A DNA stretch of 64,000 nucleotides from Methyloprofundus sp. (lineage in GTDB: Bacteria; Pseudomonadota; Gammaproteobacteria; Methylococcales; Methylomonadaceae). Position 1 is the stretch's first letter, and every line of letters begins with the position of its first letter. The notes beneath the pieces were generated by a model that was not told where the DNA came from, searched no databases, and worked only from the letters and a program-made list of their open reading frames with translations. The position numbers and the translations under genes were made by a program. Of the stretch, positions 45,885-57,315 are shown piece after piece. The stretch spans positions 1 to 64,000 of the forward strand of contig JACUUF010000006.1 in the NCBI GenBank assembly GCA_014859465.1, read 5' to 3'.

Positions 45885-47711
45885 TTAATCCGAATCCAAA
45901 AAGCACTTAAGCTGATCCGATCGAGAAGGGTGACGTAATTTACGTAGCGCCTTTGCTTCAATTTGACGGATACGTTCACGCGTCACATCAAATTGTTTTC
46001 CAACCTCTTCCAAGGTATGGTCAGTATTCATATTAATACCAAAACGCATACGTAAGACCTTCGACTCTCTTGCTGTCAATCCGGCCAACACACTTTGCGT
46101 CGATTCTTTGAGACCGGCAATTGTAGCAGACTCTACAGGAGAAAGCATCTTTGAATCTTCAATAAAATCACCTAAATGTGAATCTTCATCGTCACCGATT
46201 GGCGTTTCCATTGAAATAGGCTCTTTTGCAATCTTAAGCACCTTGCGCACCTTATCTTCCGGCATCTCCATATGCACAGCCAATTCTTCAGGCGTTGCCT
46301 CACGGCCTTTTTCTTGCATAATTTGACGAGAAATACGATTCAATTTATTAATCGTTTCGATCATATGCACCGGAATACGGATGGTTCTCGCCTGATCCGC
46401 AATAGATCGGGTAATTGCCTGACGTATCCACCATGTCGCATAAGTAGAAAATTTATAACCGCGACGGTACTCAAATTTATCAACGGCCTTCATTAAGCCA
46501 ATATTACCTTCCTGAATTAAATCCAAGAACTGCAATCCGCGATTAGTATATTTCTTTGCAATCGAAATAACCAGACGCAAATTAGCCTCGATCATATCTT
46601 TTTTCGCACGCCTTGCCTTTGCCTCGCCAATCGATACACGGCGACTAATATCTTTTATTTCAACAATAGACAAGCCATGCGCTTCTTCCATGGCACTAAA
46701 CTGAGCCTGAGCTCTTTTAATTTCCCTTTCATTAGCTGCCAACACAGCGGCAACACTGGGATCCTTATCTGCATATTCGGACAACCAGGTCAAATCAGCT
46801 TCATTAGAAATAAATTTATCAATAAATTCTTTACGATTTATTTTTGCCTGCTTAACGCAAATATCCAAAACTACTCTTTCTTGTTCACGAATATTCTGCG
46901 TAACTACATCAAGTAATGCAACTTTCTTTTTAAAATATTGTGGCGTCCACTTGACCTCAAGAAACCGTTCAGACAGCGCTTCCATTGCCTGCTCTGTCTT
47001 TTCGTGCTTATAACCATTTTTTTTCAGCGAAGCTTCAACCAGTTTATAAGCAGCTTTAATTTCCTCGATTTTCGCTTGCGCCTCTTCAAAAGTAACGCCA
47101 GTAGGTTCAATCACCTCACTTACAGCATCGTCACCAGCGTCGTCACCATCCTCGGCTCCTGCGACAACCGCAACTTTCGAATCATCATAGTCTGGCTCAT
47201 TAAGGTCAACAAAGTCACTAAGAATATCTGTCAAACGCAAACCGTTTTCTTCGCCTACCGTCTCAAAATCTGCAAACAAAGACTCTAAAACCACGCCAGA
47301 ACGAGCAATAGCACGCACAATTTGACGCTGACCTTCTTCAATTCGACGTGCAATTTTCAACTCTTCAGGTCGCGTCAATAGGCCAACCGAACCCATTTCA
47401 CGCATGTACATTCTGACAGGGTCAGTGGTACGACCAAATTCACTATCGACAGACGCAAGTGCAGCAACCTCTTCCGCATCATCATCATCAGCAGTCACTT
47501 CGTCATTAGAAAGATCCTCATTATCTTCTGGCGCACTTTCATGGACCTTGATACCAAGATCATTAATCATGCCGATAATATCTTCAATTTGCTCAGGATC
47601 GACAATATCACTTGGCAAGTGATCATTGACCTCCGCATAAGTTAAATAACCTTGCGACTTACCTTTTGCAATTAATTGTTTAAGCTGGGACTGCTGCTGT
47701 TCTTGATTCAT
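45885..47711 (-). CDS. rpoD: RNA polymerase sigma factor RpoD (sigma70)
   Basis: 608 aa; [61 protein letters not shown]. Confidence 0.99.
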   Translation of the reverse strand: MNQEQQQSQLKQLIAKGKSQGYLTYAEVNDHLPSDIVDPEQIEDIIGMINDLGIKVHESAPEDNEDLSNDEVTADDDDAEEVAALASVDSEFGRTTDPVRMYMREMGSVGLLTRPEELKIARRIEEGQRQIVRAIARSGVVLESLFADFETVGEENGLRLTDILSDFVDLNEPDYDDSKVAVVAGAEDGDDAGDDAVSEVIEPTGVTFEEAQAKIEEIKAAYKLVEASLKKNGYKHEKTEQAMEALSERFLEVKWTPQYFKKKVALLDVVTQNIREQERVVLDICVKQAKINRKEFIDKFISNEADLTWLSEYADKDPSVAAVLAANEREIKRAQAQFSAMEEAHGLSIVEIKDISRRVSIGEAKARRAKKDMIEANLRLVISIAKKYTNRGLQFLDLIQEGNIGLMKAVDKFEYRRGYKFSTYATWWIRQAITRSIADQARTIRIPVHMIETINKLNRISRQIMQEKGREATPEELAVHMEMPEDKVRKVLKIAKEPISMETPIGDDEDSHLGDFIEDSKMLSPVESATIAGLKESTQSVLAGLTARESKVLRMRFGINMNTDHTLEEVGKQFDVTRERIRQIEAKALRKLRHPSRSDQLKCFLDSD

Positions 47712-47762
47712 TATTTACCTTAAAGACACTACATCAAAAATGTCTGATATAGAAAAATTGCT

Positions 47763-49484
47763 TTACTTACGGTTGGCCAACATATTTAACAATTCCTTTC
47801 GTTCATGCTCACTCAAACCCCTCGCCCTTTCCTTTGCAATTAATTGATCAAGACGACTCTCCTGGCCTTGATTAATTAACCTGTCAATTGCTCCTGAAAA
47901 TTCCTCTTTTACTTCGTCTCCCGAGATAAAAAAGTCATGATTCATCATTACACTTATATAGCCTTCTTCCTCTTTCCCTCTAAAGTACTCCAACAAGCTA
48001 GGTAAATTAATATTAGGGCTCTGAACAATAATTTCAACTATTGATTTCAATAAGCTTACACCTGGAAAATCCAAACTCTGCCAATTTATATTTTTTTCTT
48101 CGAGCACATCAATCAAGCTAGGATTCTGCAACAACAAAGAAATAGCTATTCTTACTGGCGACAGCTTTACATCTGCCTGTTTTTGCTTGTACCTTGAAGC
48201 TTTAAGCGTAGTCGGCTTTTCAAAAAAGTCCAACTGATCTACCTTAGATAGTTCTTTTAATTTTTCCAGCATAAGATTTTGAAAAACACCACTAGGTATC
48301 TTTTCCAAATATCCTTTTGCTTTGCTCGCTAAACTTGCACGACCTTCTAAATCATTGAGATTCAGCCCTTGCTTTAATCGATCAAAAAAGAATGCTGATA
48401 AACTAGTTGCAGAGGCGATACGCCGCTCAAAAGCAGCAAGTCCTTCTTGCCTAACCAAGACATCAGGATCATCTCCTGCAGGCAACTGCATAATTTTTAC
48501 TTGCCGCCCATCCTTGAGACTCGGCAAAGCAGCCTCGACAGCCCGCCAAGAAGCAGTCCTCCCCGCTTTATCGCCATCAAAGCACAGGATAATCTCGGAA
48601 CTAAAGCGAAACAATAATTCCAAATGCTCTTTAGAGGTTGCCGTGCCTAAGGTCGCTACTGCATAACCCAAGCCAAACTGAGATAGGGCAATCACATCCA
48701 TGTAGCCCTCAACAACAAGAATTCTCTCAGGCTTAGCATTTTTAGCCAACAATTCATACAGACCATAAACCTCACGACCTTTATGAAATACGGCTGTTTC
48801 AGGAGAATTTAGATATTTAGGCAAAGAGTCATCTAAAACGCGGCCACCAAAACCCAATACCCTGCCGCGACGATTACGAATAGGAAAAATAACTCGATCA
48901 CGAAACCGGTCATACACTGAACCGTCATCCTTAGTAATCACTAAGCCAGCATCGATAAGTTGCTGCGGCTTAAAGCGCTTACTCAGAGCATCCCAGCCTG
49001 CCGGCGCATATCCCAACAAAAACTCACGCGCCACTTCACCACTTAAACCACGCGATTTAAAATAATCAACAGCAACCTTAGCACTGACATTATCGCGTAA
49101 TTGATCGATATAGAAGCCCGTCACCTGCTCGAGCACTTGCAAAATTTCTGCCGTATTATTTTTCTTTACCGGACCTACGCTAGCTTCTCTTGGTACCTCT
49201 ACACCAACAAAATCAGCTAAATCCTCTACCGCCTCAACAAAATTAAGATGGCTGTAATCCATTAAAAAACTAATAGCATTACCGCCCGCACCACAACCGA
49301 AGCAATGATATAACTGCTTATTACGAGTTACCGCAAAGCTCGGCGTTTTTTCAGCATGAAAAGGGCAGCGCGCTACATAGCTGCTCCCCGTCTTTTTTAA
49401 TGGGACATAACTATCAATAAGATCAATAATATCGACCCTGACCAATAAATCATCAATAAATGATCGCGGGATCTTACCTGCCAT
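47763..49484 (-). CDS. dnaG: DNA primase
   Basis: 573 aa; zinc finger CPFHAEKTPSF...CFGCGAGG, TOPRIM VVEGYMDVIAL. Confidence 0.98.
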   Translation of the reverse strand: MAGKIPRSFIDDLLVRVDIIDLIDSYVPLKKTGSSYVARCPFHAEKTPSFAVTRNKQLYHCFGCGAGGNAISFLMDYSHLNFVEAVEDLADFVGVEVPREASVGPVKKNNTAEILQVLEQVTGFYIDQLRDNVSAKVAVDYFKSRGLSGEVAREFLLGYAPAGWDALSKRFKPQQLIDAGLVITKDDGSVYDRFRDRVIFPIRNRRGRVLGFGGRVLDDSLPKYLNSPETAVFHKGREVYGLYELLAKNAKPERILVVEGYMDVIALSQFGLGYAVATLGTATSKEHLELLFRFSSEIILCFDGDKAGRTASWRAVEAALPSLKDGRQVKIMQLPAGDDPDVLVRQEGLAAFERRIASATSLSAFFFDRLKQGLNLNDLEGRASLASKAKGYLEKIPSGVFQNLMLEKLKELSKVDQLDFFEKPTTLKASRYKQKQADVKLSPVRIAISLLLQNPSLIDVLEEKNINWQSLDFPGVSLLKSIVEIIVQSPNINLPSLLEYFRGKEEEGYISVMMNHDFFISGDEVKEEFSGAIDRLINQGQESRLDQLIAKERARGLSEHERKELLNMLANRK

Positions 49485-49497
49485 AATCAGCTAAAGA

Positions 49498-49947
49498 TCA
49501 AATGCCTAATGCTGCCTTTATTTTTACGCTGACAACAGCCATATCTGCCCGTCCCTGCATAGCAGGTTTTAATAAAGCCATTACCTTGCCCATGTCCTTA
49601 ATTGAGCTTGCCGAACAGTCTGCAATAGCAACTTTAACCATTTCTACAATTTCTTCTTCAGTCAACGCTTGAGGCAAGAAATCTTGAATGACCACTACCT
49701 CGGCCTCTTCAACTTCCGCCAAATCCTCACGCCCTGCATCACGGTATTGTCTTATCGACTCTCTGCGCTGCTTAAGCATTTTATCTAATGTCGCAATAAC
49801 TTGCTCATCATCTAAAACAATTCGCTGATCCACTTCTATCTGCTTGATCGCAGCCATGATTAACCGAATCGTCCCTAAACGAGACTTTTCTTTGTCTCTC
49901 ATTGCCTGCTTCATTTCGTCTTTAAGACGACTTTGCATAGTAGTCAT
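49498..49947 (-). CDS. yqeY: GatB/YqeY domain-containing protein
   Basis: 149 aa; MKQAMRDKEKSRLGTIRLIMAAIKQIEVD. Confidence 0.94.
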   Translation of the reverse strand: MTTMQSRLKDEMKQAMRDKEKSRLGTIRLIMAAIKQIEVDQRIVLDDEQVIATLDKMLKQRRESIRQYRDAGREDLAEVEEAEVVVIQDFLPQALTEEEIVEMVKVAIADCSASSIKDMGKVMALLKPAMQGRADMAVVSVKIKAALGI

Positions 49948-49950
49948 GAC

Positions 49951-50184
49951 TTACAGTTGAGGACGACCACGACGTAAGTTTTTCAAGGCATAACGTTCAC
50001 GAGATAGCTTCTTAAGGTGGCGTTTAACTGCCGCCGCTGCTTTGCGCTTACGCTCTGCCGTTGGCTTTTCATAAAACTCACGGCGACGTACTTCAGACAA
50101 AACACCTGCTTTCTCACAAGAACGTTTAAAGCGACGTAAAGCGATATCAAATGGTTCGTTTTCTTTAATTTTAATTGCAGGCAT
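49951..50184 (-). CDS. rpsU: 30S ribosomal protein S21
   Basis: [42 protein letters not shown]. Confidence 0.98.
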   Translation of the reverse strand: MPAIKIKENEPFDIALRRFKRSCEKAGVLSEVRRREFYEKPTAERKRKAAAAVKRHLKKLSRERYALKNLRRGRPQL

Positions 50185-50315
50185 AAATTTTTCCAGTTTG
50201 CTAAAATCCAGTTCTTGAATTCTATTGAGTTTAAGGTTTATTGGGCTAGCTAATATAAAATATGTCAGCCAGCGAAACCCTCGATTATAGCAGCAATTTT
50301 TTTAAAATCAAACCA

Positions 50316-51329
50316 ATGCATATTTTAGGTATAGAGACATCTTGCGATGAAACTGGCGTTGCCATTTATCATAGCGAAAAAGGGCTAATTCATCACTGTT
50401 TATACAGCCAAATCGCGATGCACAACCTGTATGGCGGAATCGTTCCAGAATTAGCGTCGCGCGATCATATTCGCAAACTTATTCCACTGATCGACGAATG
50501 CTTAAAGCACAGCAAACTATCTAAAACAGATATAGGCGGCATCGCTTATACTGCCGGCCCCGGCTTAATCGGCGCGCTCTTAGTAGGTGCAGCAACGGCA
50601 AAAAGCCTAGCTTGGACATGGGGCATTCCCGCCATTGCCATACATCATATGGAAGGCCATTTATTAGCGCCCATGCTGGAAGACAATCCGCCAAAATTTC
50701 CCTTTGTCGCACTCCTTATTTCAGGCGGACATACTTTATTAGTCAAAGTTGCCAGCATTGGCCACTATGAATTACTTGGCGAATCGCTTGATGATGCGGC
50801 GGGTGAAGCTTTTGATAAGGCAGCTAAAATGCTGGGGCTTGCCTATCCCGGTGGGCCTTTATTAGCAAAACTGGCCGAACAAGGGAGCCCAGATAGATTT
50901 AAATTTCCACGTCCAATGACTGATCGTCCGGGACTCGATTTTAGTTTTAGCGGACTAAAAACTTTTACTATGAACACTTTGCACAATACCGAGCAAACCA
51001 ATCAAGATAAAGCCGATGTCGCTCTCGCCTTCCAAAAAGCCACGGCCGAAACTCTAGCCATAAAGTGCAAACGCGCACTTCAGCAAACCGGACTAAATCG
51101 CCTAGTGGTCGCTGGCGGTGTTAGCGCCAACAGACACATTCGCGAAACACTAACCAAGATGACCATCAAGGAAAGAGCAGAAATCTTTTTCCCCAGACCC
51201 GAATTCTGCACAGATAACGGCGCAATGATTGCCTACGCAGGCAGTCAACACTTAAAGGCGCAGCAATCCGAATCGCTCGCTATTCAAGCAAAACCCCGTT
51301 GGCCAATTAACGAGCTCTACAAAGCATAA
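50316..51329 (+). CDS. tsaD: tRNA N6-adenosine threonylcarbamoyltransferase TsaD
   Basis: [30 protein letters not shown], metal site HHMEGH; start trimmed to MHILG. Confidence 0.98.
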   Translation: MHILGIETSCDETGVAIYHSEKGLIHHCLYSQIAMHNLYGGIVPELASRDHIRKLIPLIDECLKHSKLSKTDIGGIAYTAGPGLIGALLVGAATAKSLAWTWGIPAIAIHHMEGHLLAPMLEDNPPKFPFVALLISGGHTLLVKVASIGHYELLGESLDDAAGEAFDKAAKMLGLAYPGGPLLAKLAEQGSPDRFKFPRPMTDRPGLDFSFSGLKTFTMNTLHNTEQTNQDKADVALAFQKATAETLAIKCKRALQQTGLNRLVVAGGVSANRHIRETLTKMTIKERAEIFFPRPEFCTDNGAMIAYAGSQHLKAQQSESLAIQAKPRWPINELYKA

Positions 51330-51332
51330 GCG

Positions 51333-51905
51333 CTATTTTTCCTCGCCCGCCAAAAGCCGCTGAATATTGCTTTTATGACGCCAAATGAGGATAAGCGAAA
51401 TAAGTACAGCCACATAAACGAGTGGCTGCATACCCATAATAAAATAAACATAAATAGGTGCAAATATCGAAGCAACAAGGGCAGATAAGGAGGAAATTTT
51501 GAATAACTTATAAATCCCGTACCAAGTTACCGCGAGCGCAACCCCAAGCCCCCAATGAGCCCCCAAAAACACACCAAATGAAGTCGCAACACCTTTCCCT
51601 CCTTTGAAGCCAAAGAAAATAGGATACAAATGGCCAATAAAAGCAGCAAATACAACGACAGATAAAACTAGCGACTCGACATCGAGTGCTTGCGCCAGCA
51701 AAACAGGAAGCAAGCCTTTTAACATATCGCCTAATAAGGTAATTCCTGCGGCCTTTTTGCCACCGAGCCGCATCACATTGGTAGCGCCCGGATTTCCAGA
51801 GCCTTGGCCTCTAGGATCAGGCAAACCCATCACCCGACAAACAATAATCGCACTAGAAATGGATCCTAATAAATATGCAACAAGGACTAACAACCATTCA
51901 ACCAT
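51333..51905 (-). CDS. plsY: glycerol-3-phosphate acyltransferase PlsY
   Basis: 190 aa; GSGNPGATNVMR, GGKGVATSFGV. Confidence 0.97.
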   Translation of the reverse strand: MVEWLLVLVAYLLGSISSAIIVCRVMGLPDPRGQGSGNPGATNVMRLGGKKAAGITLLGDMLKGLLPVLLAQALDVESLVLSVVVFAAFIGHLYPIFFGFKGGKGVATSFGVFLGAHWGLGVALAVTWYGIYKLFKISSLSALVASIFAPIYVYFIMGMQPLVYVAVLISLILIWRHKSNIQRLLAGEEK

Positions 51906-52010
51906 TTTTTTATCCTATTTTTTTAAAAATATAAGCGCATTACTTGTATGCCGGAGATATTTCCCTGATACTTACCTGAATTTGTAATTATTATAATAAC
52001 TGGAGTGTTA

Positions 52011-52364
52011 ATGGACATTATTTTTTTAGGCGGCTTAAAAATCGAGACAATTATCGGCATTTATGATTGGGAACGAAAAACCAAACAAACGGTTATCTTA
52101 GATATCGAAATGGCGCACGACATAAAAAAAGCAGCCGCAACCGATGACATAGAAGATACGCTAGATTACAAAGCCGTATCACAACAAGTGATTAAGTTTG
52201 TCGAACAAAGTGAATTTTTCCTAGTGGAAAAACTTGCCGAAGAAATTAACCGCCTAATCCGCGAAGAATTTAATGTGCCTTGGGTCAAGCTCACGCTCAA
52301 CAAAAAAGGCGCGATCAGTGGTGCAAGTGATGTTGGCATCATCATTGAGCGCGGAGTCAAATAA
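52011..52364 (+). CDS. folB: dihydroneopterin aldolase
   Basis: IFLGGLKIETIIGIYDWERKTKQ; ATG at 52011 preferred over upstream GTG. Confidence 0.95.
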   Translation: MDIIFLGGLKIETIIGIYDWERKTKQTVILDIEMAHDIKKAAATDDIEDTLDYKAVSQQVIKFVEQSEFFLVEKLAEEINRLIREEFNVPWVKLTLNKKGAISGASDVGIIIERGVK

Positions 52365-52366
52365 AC

Positions 52367-52861
52367 ATGGCGCTTTGCTTTATCAGCATAGGCAGCAATA
52401 TCGACCGAGAGCATAATATTAACTCAGCTCTCGGTGTATTGGAGCAGCAATTCGGCCAAGTTCAACACTCAAGCATATACGAATCCACTGCTGTTGGCTT
52501 TGCTGGTGATGTGTTTTACAATCTAGTCAGCGCCTTCAATTGCACCTATAAAGCCAATGAAATTGCCTTAAAACTCAAGCAAATAGAAGCGGATCACGGG
52601 CGCATACGCAGTAAAGAAAAATTTTCAGCGCGTACCCTAGACTTAGATTTACTTTTATATGACCAACAAATCATTAACACTGAAAATCTAAAAATCCCAC
52701 ATCATGACATTTTAAATTACGCTTTCGTGCTCGAACCTTTAGCCGAAATCGCACCAAATCACCAGCACCCGATAAAAAAACTAAGTTACACGCAACTCTG
52801 GCAAGACTTTGATAAAAGCACCCATCAACAGCAACGCATAAAACACTTCCTAAGTAAATAA
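52367..52861 (+). CDS. folK: 2-amino-4-hydroxy-6-hydroxymethyldihydropteridine pyrophosphokinase
   Basis: 164 aa; SIGSNIDREHNI, RTLDLDLLLYD. Confidence 0.95.
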   Translation: MALCFISIGSNIDREHNINSALGVLEQQFGQVQHSSIYESTAVGFAGDVFYNLVSAFNCTYKANEIALKLKQIEADHGRIRSKEKFSARTLDLDLLLYDQQIINTENLKIPHHDILNYAFVLEPLAEIAPNHQHPIKKLSYTQLWQDFDKSTHQQQRIKHFLSK

Positions 52862-53593
52862 GGTGCGCCCACCATCGACGCTGATTACCTGCCCGGTCAC
52901 ATAAGCTGCATTGCTCATTAAAAAAGCAATTGCCTGGGCAATATCTTCCGGAGAACCAACCCGCTGCAATGCAACTTTAGCCTCTATTTCCTGTTGCTGC
53001 TGCTCGTTCATCTCACCTTGCTCAGGCCATAAAATCGCGCCGGGCGCGACGGCATTAACTCTGATTTCTGGCGCTAACTCTTTAGCGAGAATTTTAGTTA
53101 AAGCTACCAAGCCTGCCTTAGCAATACTATAAACAGAAAAGCCAGGCAAACCCCTCTCGGCATGAATATCGACAATATTAACTACGCAGCCGTTTTTTTT
53201 CTTCAATACGGGAGTTAAGGCCTGCACCAAGAAAAAAGGGGCTTTTAAGTTACTCGCTAGCAGCTCATGCCACTGGCCTTCGCTTACCGAGCCAAATTCT
53301 GTCGCATAAAAAGCAGAAGCATTATTAATAAGCACATCAACCCCGCCCCAAGCATCGCGAGCCACATCAACCAAAACTTTCAAAGACTCAGAATCTGCCA
53401 AATCTGCTTGCAATAAACGCACAGAGCCCGCTCTTTGTGCATTCAACTCATCAGCTAAATCCTTAGCTTCCAGTGCGGATGAGCGGTAATGCAGCAAAAT
53501 ATTATGCCCTTGCGCATGCAAATAACGCACACACTGCGCGCCAACTCGCCTTGCTCCACCGGTTATCAATATATTTTTACTCACGTATACCAT
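52850..53593 (-). CDS. pteridine reductase (SDR family)
   Basis: 247 aa; ILITGGARRVGAQ, YSIAKAGL, adjacent to folK. Confidence 0.88.
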   Translation of the reverse strand: MVYVSKNILITGGARRVGAQCVRYLHAQGHNILLHYRSSALEAKDLADELNAQRAGSVRLLQADLADSESLKVLVDVARDAWGGVDVLINNASAFYATEFGSVSEGQWHELLASNLKAPFFLVQALTPVLKKKNGCVVNIVDIHAERGLPGFSVYSIAKAGLVALTKILAKELAPEIRVNAVAPGAILWPEQGEMNEQQQQEIEAKVALQRVGSPEDIAQAIAFLMSNAAYVTGQVISVDGGRTLFT

Positions 53594-53628
53594 TCCTATT
53601 CAAAAAAGATTGAGTGAAGACATACCGC

Positions 53629-54277
53629 TTAATCAAATAAATCCATCTGCTGATAAGATAAGCTCTGCCTTTCTAATGATGACAAAGTAACACCCAATAA
53701 GCGTACTTTAGTTTGCCCTATGCTCTCATTTCCCAATAGTTGCTGAAACACGGGGAGCAATAACATCTGTTTTTTTATCGGCTTATTCAAGGTTAAGCTA
53801 CGCGTAATTTGCCGGAAATCATGGTATTTAACTTTTACTGTCAGAGTATAGGCAAACAAAGCCTTAGCCAGAACTTTTTCTAAGGCCTTATGCAGCAATT
53901 CCGTTAACTGTTGATATATTTCAGCACTATCTTCAAGATCTTGTGGGTAAGTCACTTCAACACCTAAAGCAACTCAACTTGAGATGTATATCGATAAAAA
54001 ATACCCCGTATCTGCTACGAAGCTTTTTTGTATTGCGCAAAACACGGTTTAACAAAAATAGCATGGAGACAAAGTCGAAAAGCTCAAGAACAAGACATAG
54101 CTGCATGAAGGCGGTATTCTCTGGCTTCATAGCTACAGGTAGCAACAACACCTCGACCATCAAGCAAACCACCGACGATAATCGGTTTATTATGATAGCT
54201 TGGATTATCTCTTTGCTCTACCGCTGCAAAAAAGCATCCATATCAATGTGAATGATTTTACGCAGCGATATCGACAT
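53629..54277 (-). pseudogene. dinB: decayed DNA polymerase IV (dinB): frameshift, nonsense codons and internal deletion
   Basis: Start [16 protein letters not shown]..., frameshift in T-run, then [20 protein letters not shown]...[60 protein letters not shown], then jump to the little-finger domain (GVEVTYPQDLEDSAEIYQQLTELL...VTLSSLERQSLSYQQMDLFD). Confidence 0.93.
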
Positions 54278-54284
54278 AGCTTTA

Positions 54285-54602
54285 TCACTTAAGAACTAAA
54301 TCCTTCTGATCACTAATGTCTTCTGTGACCCCCCAATCGGAAAAAGGAAAAGGGATTTGCTCGGTATTAAAAGTAAGAAACAATAAAATATGATACGTGT
54401 AAGCCGCTAATTTCTGAGCAAAAGTTAAGATATTCTGATTGGGACTGCCTGTTAATAAGGCGGTGGCAATTTGTAATAACACCACCACCCATAGTAAAGT
54501 ACGCACCACGCCAATAATAATGGCAAAAATCAGAATAAATGCAATACGCTTCCAAGTACCTACTTGCTTGAGATTATTATTTAATTTCTCATCCATTAGC
54601 AA
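54285..54602 (-). CDS. DUF4389 domain-containing protein
   Basis: 105 aa; RTLLWVVVLLQIATALLTGSPNQNILTFAQKLAAYTYHILLFLTFNTEQIPFPFSDW. Confidence 0.88.
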   Translation of the reverse strand: MLMDEKLNNNLKQVGTWKRIAFILIFAIIIGVVRTLLWVVVLLQIATALLTGSPNQNILTFAQKLAAYTYHILLFLTFNTEQIPFPFSDWGVTEDISDQKDLVLK

Positions 54603-55598
54603 TTAACCCCGGTTCATTACATCACGCAAATCAAGCGCCGCAGCATTTGCGCGCGACACATAACTCGCCATTGCCAAAGAATAGTTGGCAAAAATACCAT
54701 AGCCATTACCGTTAAGAATAACGGGACTGGTGATCGGAGCGAGCGCATTCTCCATTTCGTGAATCATATTATTCACGGTCTCCATTGCTCGCTTATCTTC
54801 TAAAATCGCCCTAAAATCATGTTTAATTGCCTTTAAAATATGCAATAACGCCCAACAAGAACCCCGCGCTTGCCAAAACACATTATCCAACATCAGCCAG
54901 CTTGTCTGTGAAATAGCTGCTGATTTTTCTAATTTAATATCATAAGCCTCATAACGATCGGTACTCGCACTTAATTGCGTTGAAACTCCGCCTAAACGCT
55001 TAATAACAATTTCAATATACTGCCATAAATTATCTGCGCGAGGATAGAAATGTCCTGGATTTTTATGGTTAACATCGGCTAACCGCACCATATATTTATG
55101 CAGAGAATCAATCCCTTTCTGATATTCAGACTCAGAAGAAGGCAAGGCCCAAGAATTATGCTCATAATAGAAGTAAGGCTCAGCATTAGCCAAATCTGGA
55201 TCTTCCGCTGATTGTGATTGTGAGCGCGCCAAATGATTTCTCAATGCTGACGTTGCATCGCGCAACATAATCAAAGCCCCATACTCCCAACTGGTAATAT
55301 TATCCAAATAAAGACCAGGTACACCGACATCATTAGTAATATAACCACCCGGCTTATACAGTAAAGTTTCAGCAATATGCGCCAAAGTATTGGCATACAC
55401 ATAACCTACCGGCAAATCATCAATATGATCATACTGTTGACGAAGTTTTGCTTCTTCCACCACATCAAAAGAATCAGGCTCAATACTCCAATAACCACCC
55501 AACGCAATCATCACTACAACGGCACTTGCACCAATGATACCTAGAAACCACGCAAATCCTTTTGATTCTGCTTCATGCGAAAAATCGCTTGCTGACAT
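54603..55598 (-). CDS. DUF2333 family protein
   Basis: 331 aa; N-terminal TM, YKPGGYITNDVGVPGLYLDNITSWEYGAL. Confidence 0.85.
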   Translation of the reverse strand: MSASDFSHEAESKGFAWFLGIIGASAVVVMIALGGYWSIEPDSFDVVEEAKLRQQYDHIDDLPVGYVYANTLAHIAETLLYKPGGYITNDVGVPGLYLDNITSWEYGALIMLRDATSALRNHLARSQSQSAEDPDLANAEPYFYYEHNSWALPSSESEYQKGIDSLHKYMVRLADVNHKNPGHFYPRADNLWQYIEIVIKRLGGVSTQLSASTDRYEAYDIKLEKSAAISQTSWLMLDNVFWQARGSCWALLHILKAIKHDFRAILEDKRAMETVNNMIHEMENALAPITSPVILNGNGYGIFANYSLAMASYVSRANAAALDLRDVMNRG

Positions 55599-55732
55599 CG
55601 TATAACCCTATTTCAATTAAATAACTATACACTTCCAAAGCCACACTAATGCGTTTTTTTGAAGTACGATCTATTACATTCTCGCTAATAAATTTTATTT
55701 ATAGTAACATTTTTTACTGATAAAGCGGATCA

Positions 55733-56638
55733 TTAGCTGGTTTTTTTTGCCCGAGGATGCGCTTGATCGTAAACTTCGGCTAAATGCTGAAAATCTAAAT
55801 GCGTATAAATCTGCGTAGTACTAATATTTTCATGGCCTAGCAACTCTTGAACCGCTCTTAAATCCTGACTAGCTTCTAATAAATGACTAGCAAAAGAATG
55901 ACGCAACATATGTGGATGCACTGCCTCAGTCACTCCTTTTTTGATGCACCATTGTTTTAAGCGCAGCTGAATACTACGACACCCTAGACGCTTACCCTTG
56001 GCACCGGTAAACACGGCATTATCTTGCATAGCTATTGCTGGTGGTCGGACTTTCAGCCATGCTTGCAATGCACTAATAGCTTTAGCACCTACAGGCAAAA
56101 GTCGAGACTTCCCTCCCTTACCTTTGACGATTTTTAATTGCTTATCATACAAATCTACATCCTCTAAATTGAGCTCATGCAATTCACTCAAACGCAATCC
56201 AGAAGAATAAAATAATTCAAACATCGCGACATCGCGCACTTCTAAAATAGAATTTGCATCAGCATCCAATAAAGCGCTCACTTGGTCAACATCTAATGTT
56301 TTAGGTAATTTCCGCGCCTGTTTCGGTGCCTTTACATGTAACGCTGGATTAACATCAACCTGTCCGGTCTTCATTAAAAACAAATAAAAACTTCTACTCG
56401 CGGAAAGCTCTCGCTGCAAGCTGGTACTGCTTAAACCTAATCGATGCCGTTCTGCGACATGCTTAAGCACATCCGTCGAACTTAAATCAGCCCAACAATC
56501 GATATTATGCTGCCCACAATAAGCCACTAAACGCCGCAAATCCCTTTGATAACTTTTCACCGTATGCTCAGAAGCGCGTTTTTCAATCTTTAACTGCTGT
56601 AAAAAATCCGATACCTGCTGCTGAGCAAGGGCTTGCAT
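55733..56638 (-). CDS. xerC: tyrosine recombinase XerC
   Basis: 301 aa; catalytic HMLRHSFASHLLE, LLGHENISTTQIYTHLD. Confidence 0.97.
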   Translation of the reverse strand: MQALAQQQVSDFLQQLKIEKRASEHTVKSYQRDLRRLVAYCGQHNIDCWADLSSTDVLKHVAERHRLGLSSTSLQRELSASRSFYLFLMKTGQVDVNPALHVKAPKQARKLPKTLDVDQVSALLDADANSILEVRDVAMFELFYSSGLRLSELHELNLEDVDLYDKQLKIVKGKGGKSRLLPVGAKAISALQAWLKVRPPAIAMQDNAVFTGAKGKRLGCRSIQLRLKQWCIKKGVTEAVHPHMLRHSFASHLLEASQDLRAVQELLGHENISTTQIYTHLDFQHLAEVYDQAHPRAKKTS

Positions 56639-56640
56639 AA

Positions 56641-57315
56641 TTAAGCCGCCTTTAATAATGAAGCAAAACGTGTTCCGATAATTTCACTCATTTGGGTTAA
56701 AAACAAATGCCCCATACTGTAATGAAAACGACTGTCGTCTCGACTACCAATAGCCAGCAAGCCCTCTATCTCGGTAAATGACATAGGAATAATTGCGCAA
56801 GATTGAACCTCTAAAGCATTCTCACCAAAGAGAAATTGAGCTTGTGCTAAAGTCGGCTTACCACAACTTGCTTGATTACTACCTAGCTCTTTAACAAAAT
56901 GCGTTAGTTCTGGACAATCTGGCGCAACAAACAAATCAGCCAAGACAGAATTATGCTCTTGTGCAGAAATAATTTTTACCGAGAAAAAATCAGTTAAAAA
57001 ACACTCGGCCAAAACTACATTGAGATTTTCGATAGCGGCATCCAAAGTATCCACTTCAATAACAGCCAGCGTTAACTCATGCATCTGATTAGCAGAATGA
57101 TCATTATCACGCGCGATTTCAATCAAGCTATTTAGCTGTACCTCCATATCATGATGCCGCTGCCGAAATAACTCTAACTGTTTAGAAATTAATGACACCG
57201 CATTACCACTCGGATGGGGCACAGTAATATGCTCCAGCAACTCTAAATGCTCAGCAAAAAACTCTGGGTGCTGTTTTAAATAACTCGCGACTGCGTTTGA
57301 ATCAATTTCACTCAT
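56641..57315 (-). CDS. DUF484 family protein
   Basis: 224 aa; VASYLKQHPEFFAEHLELLEHITVPHPSGNAVSLISKQ, between dapF and xerC. Confidence 0.94.
   Translation of the reverse strand: MSEIDSNAVASYLKQHPEFFAEHLELLEHITVPHPSGNAVSLISKQLELFRQRHHDMEVQLNSLIEIARDNDHSANQMHELTLAVIEVDTLDAAIENLNVVLAECFLTDFFSVKIISAQEHNSVLADLFVAPDCPELTHFVKELGSNQASCGKPTLAQAQFLFGENALEVQSCAIIPMSFTEIEGLLAIGSRDDSRFHYSMGHLFLTQMSEIIGTRFASLLKAA

Noticed and set aside
53943-54251. Plus-strand 102 aa ORF
   Set aside because: Antisense to the dinB pseudogene, whose minus-strand reading matches a known family.
55733-56638. Tyrosine recombinase as evidence of an integrated element
   Set aside because: It is housekeeping XerC in the conserved dapF-DUF484-xerC context.
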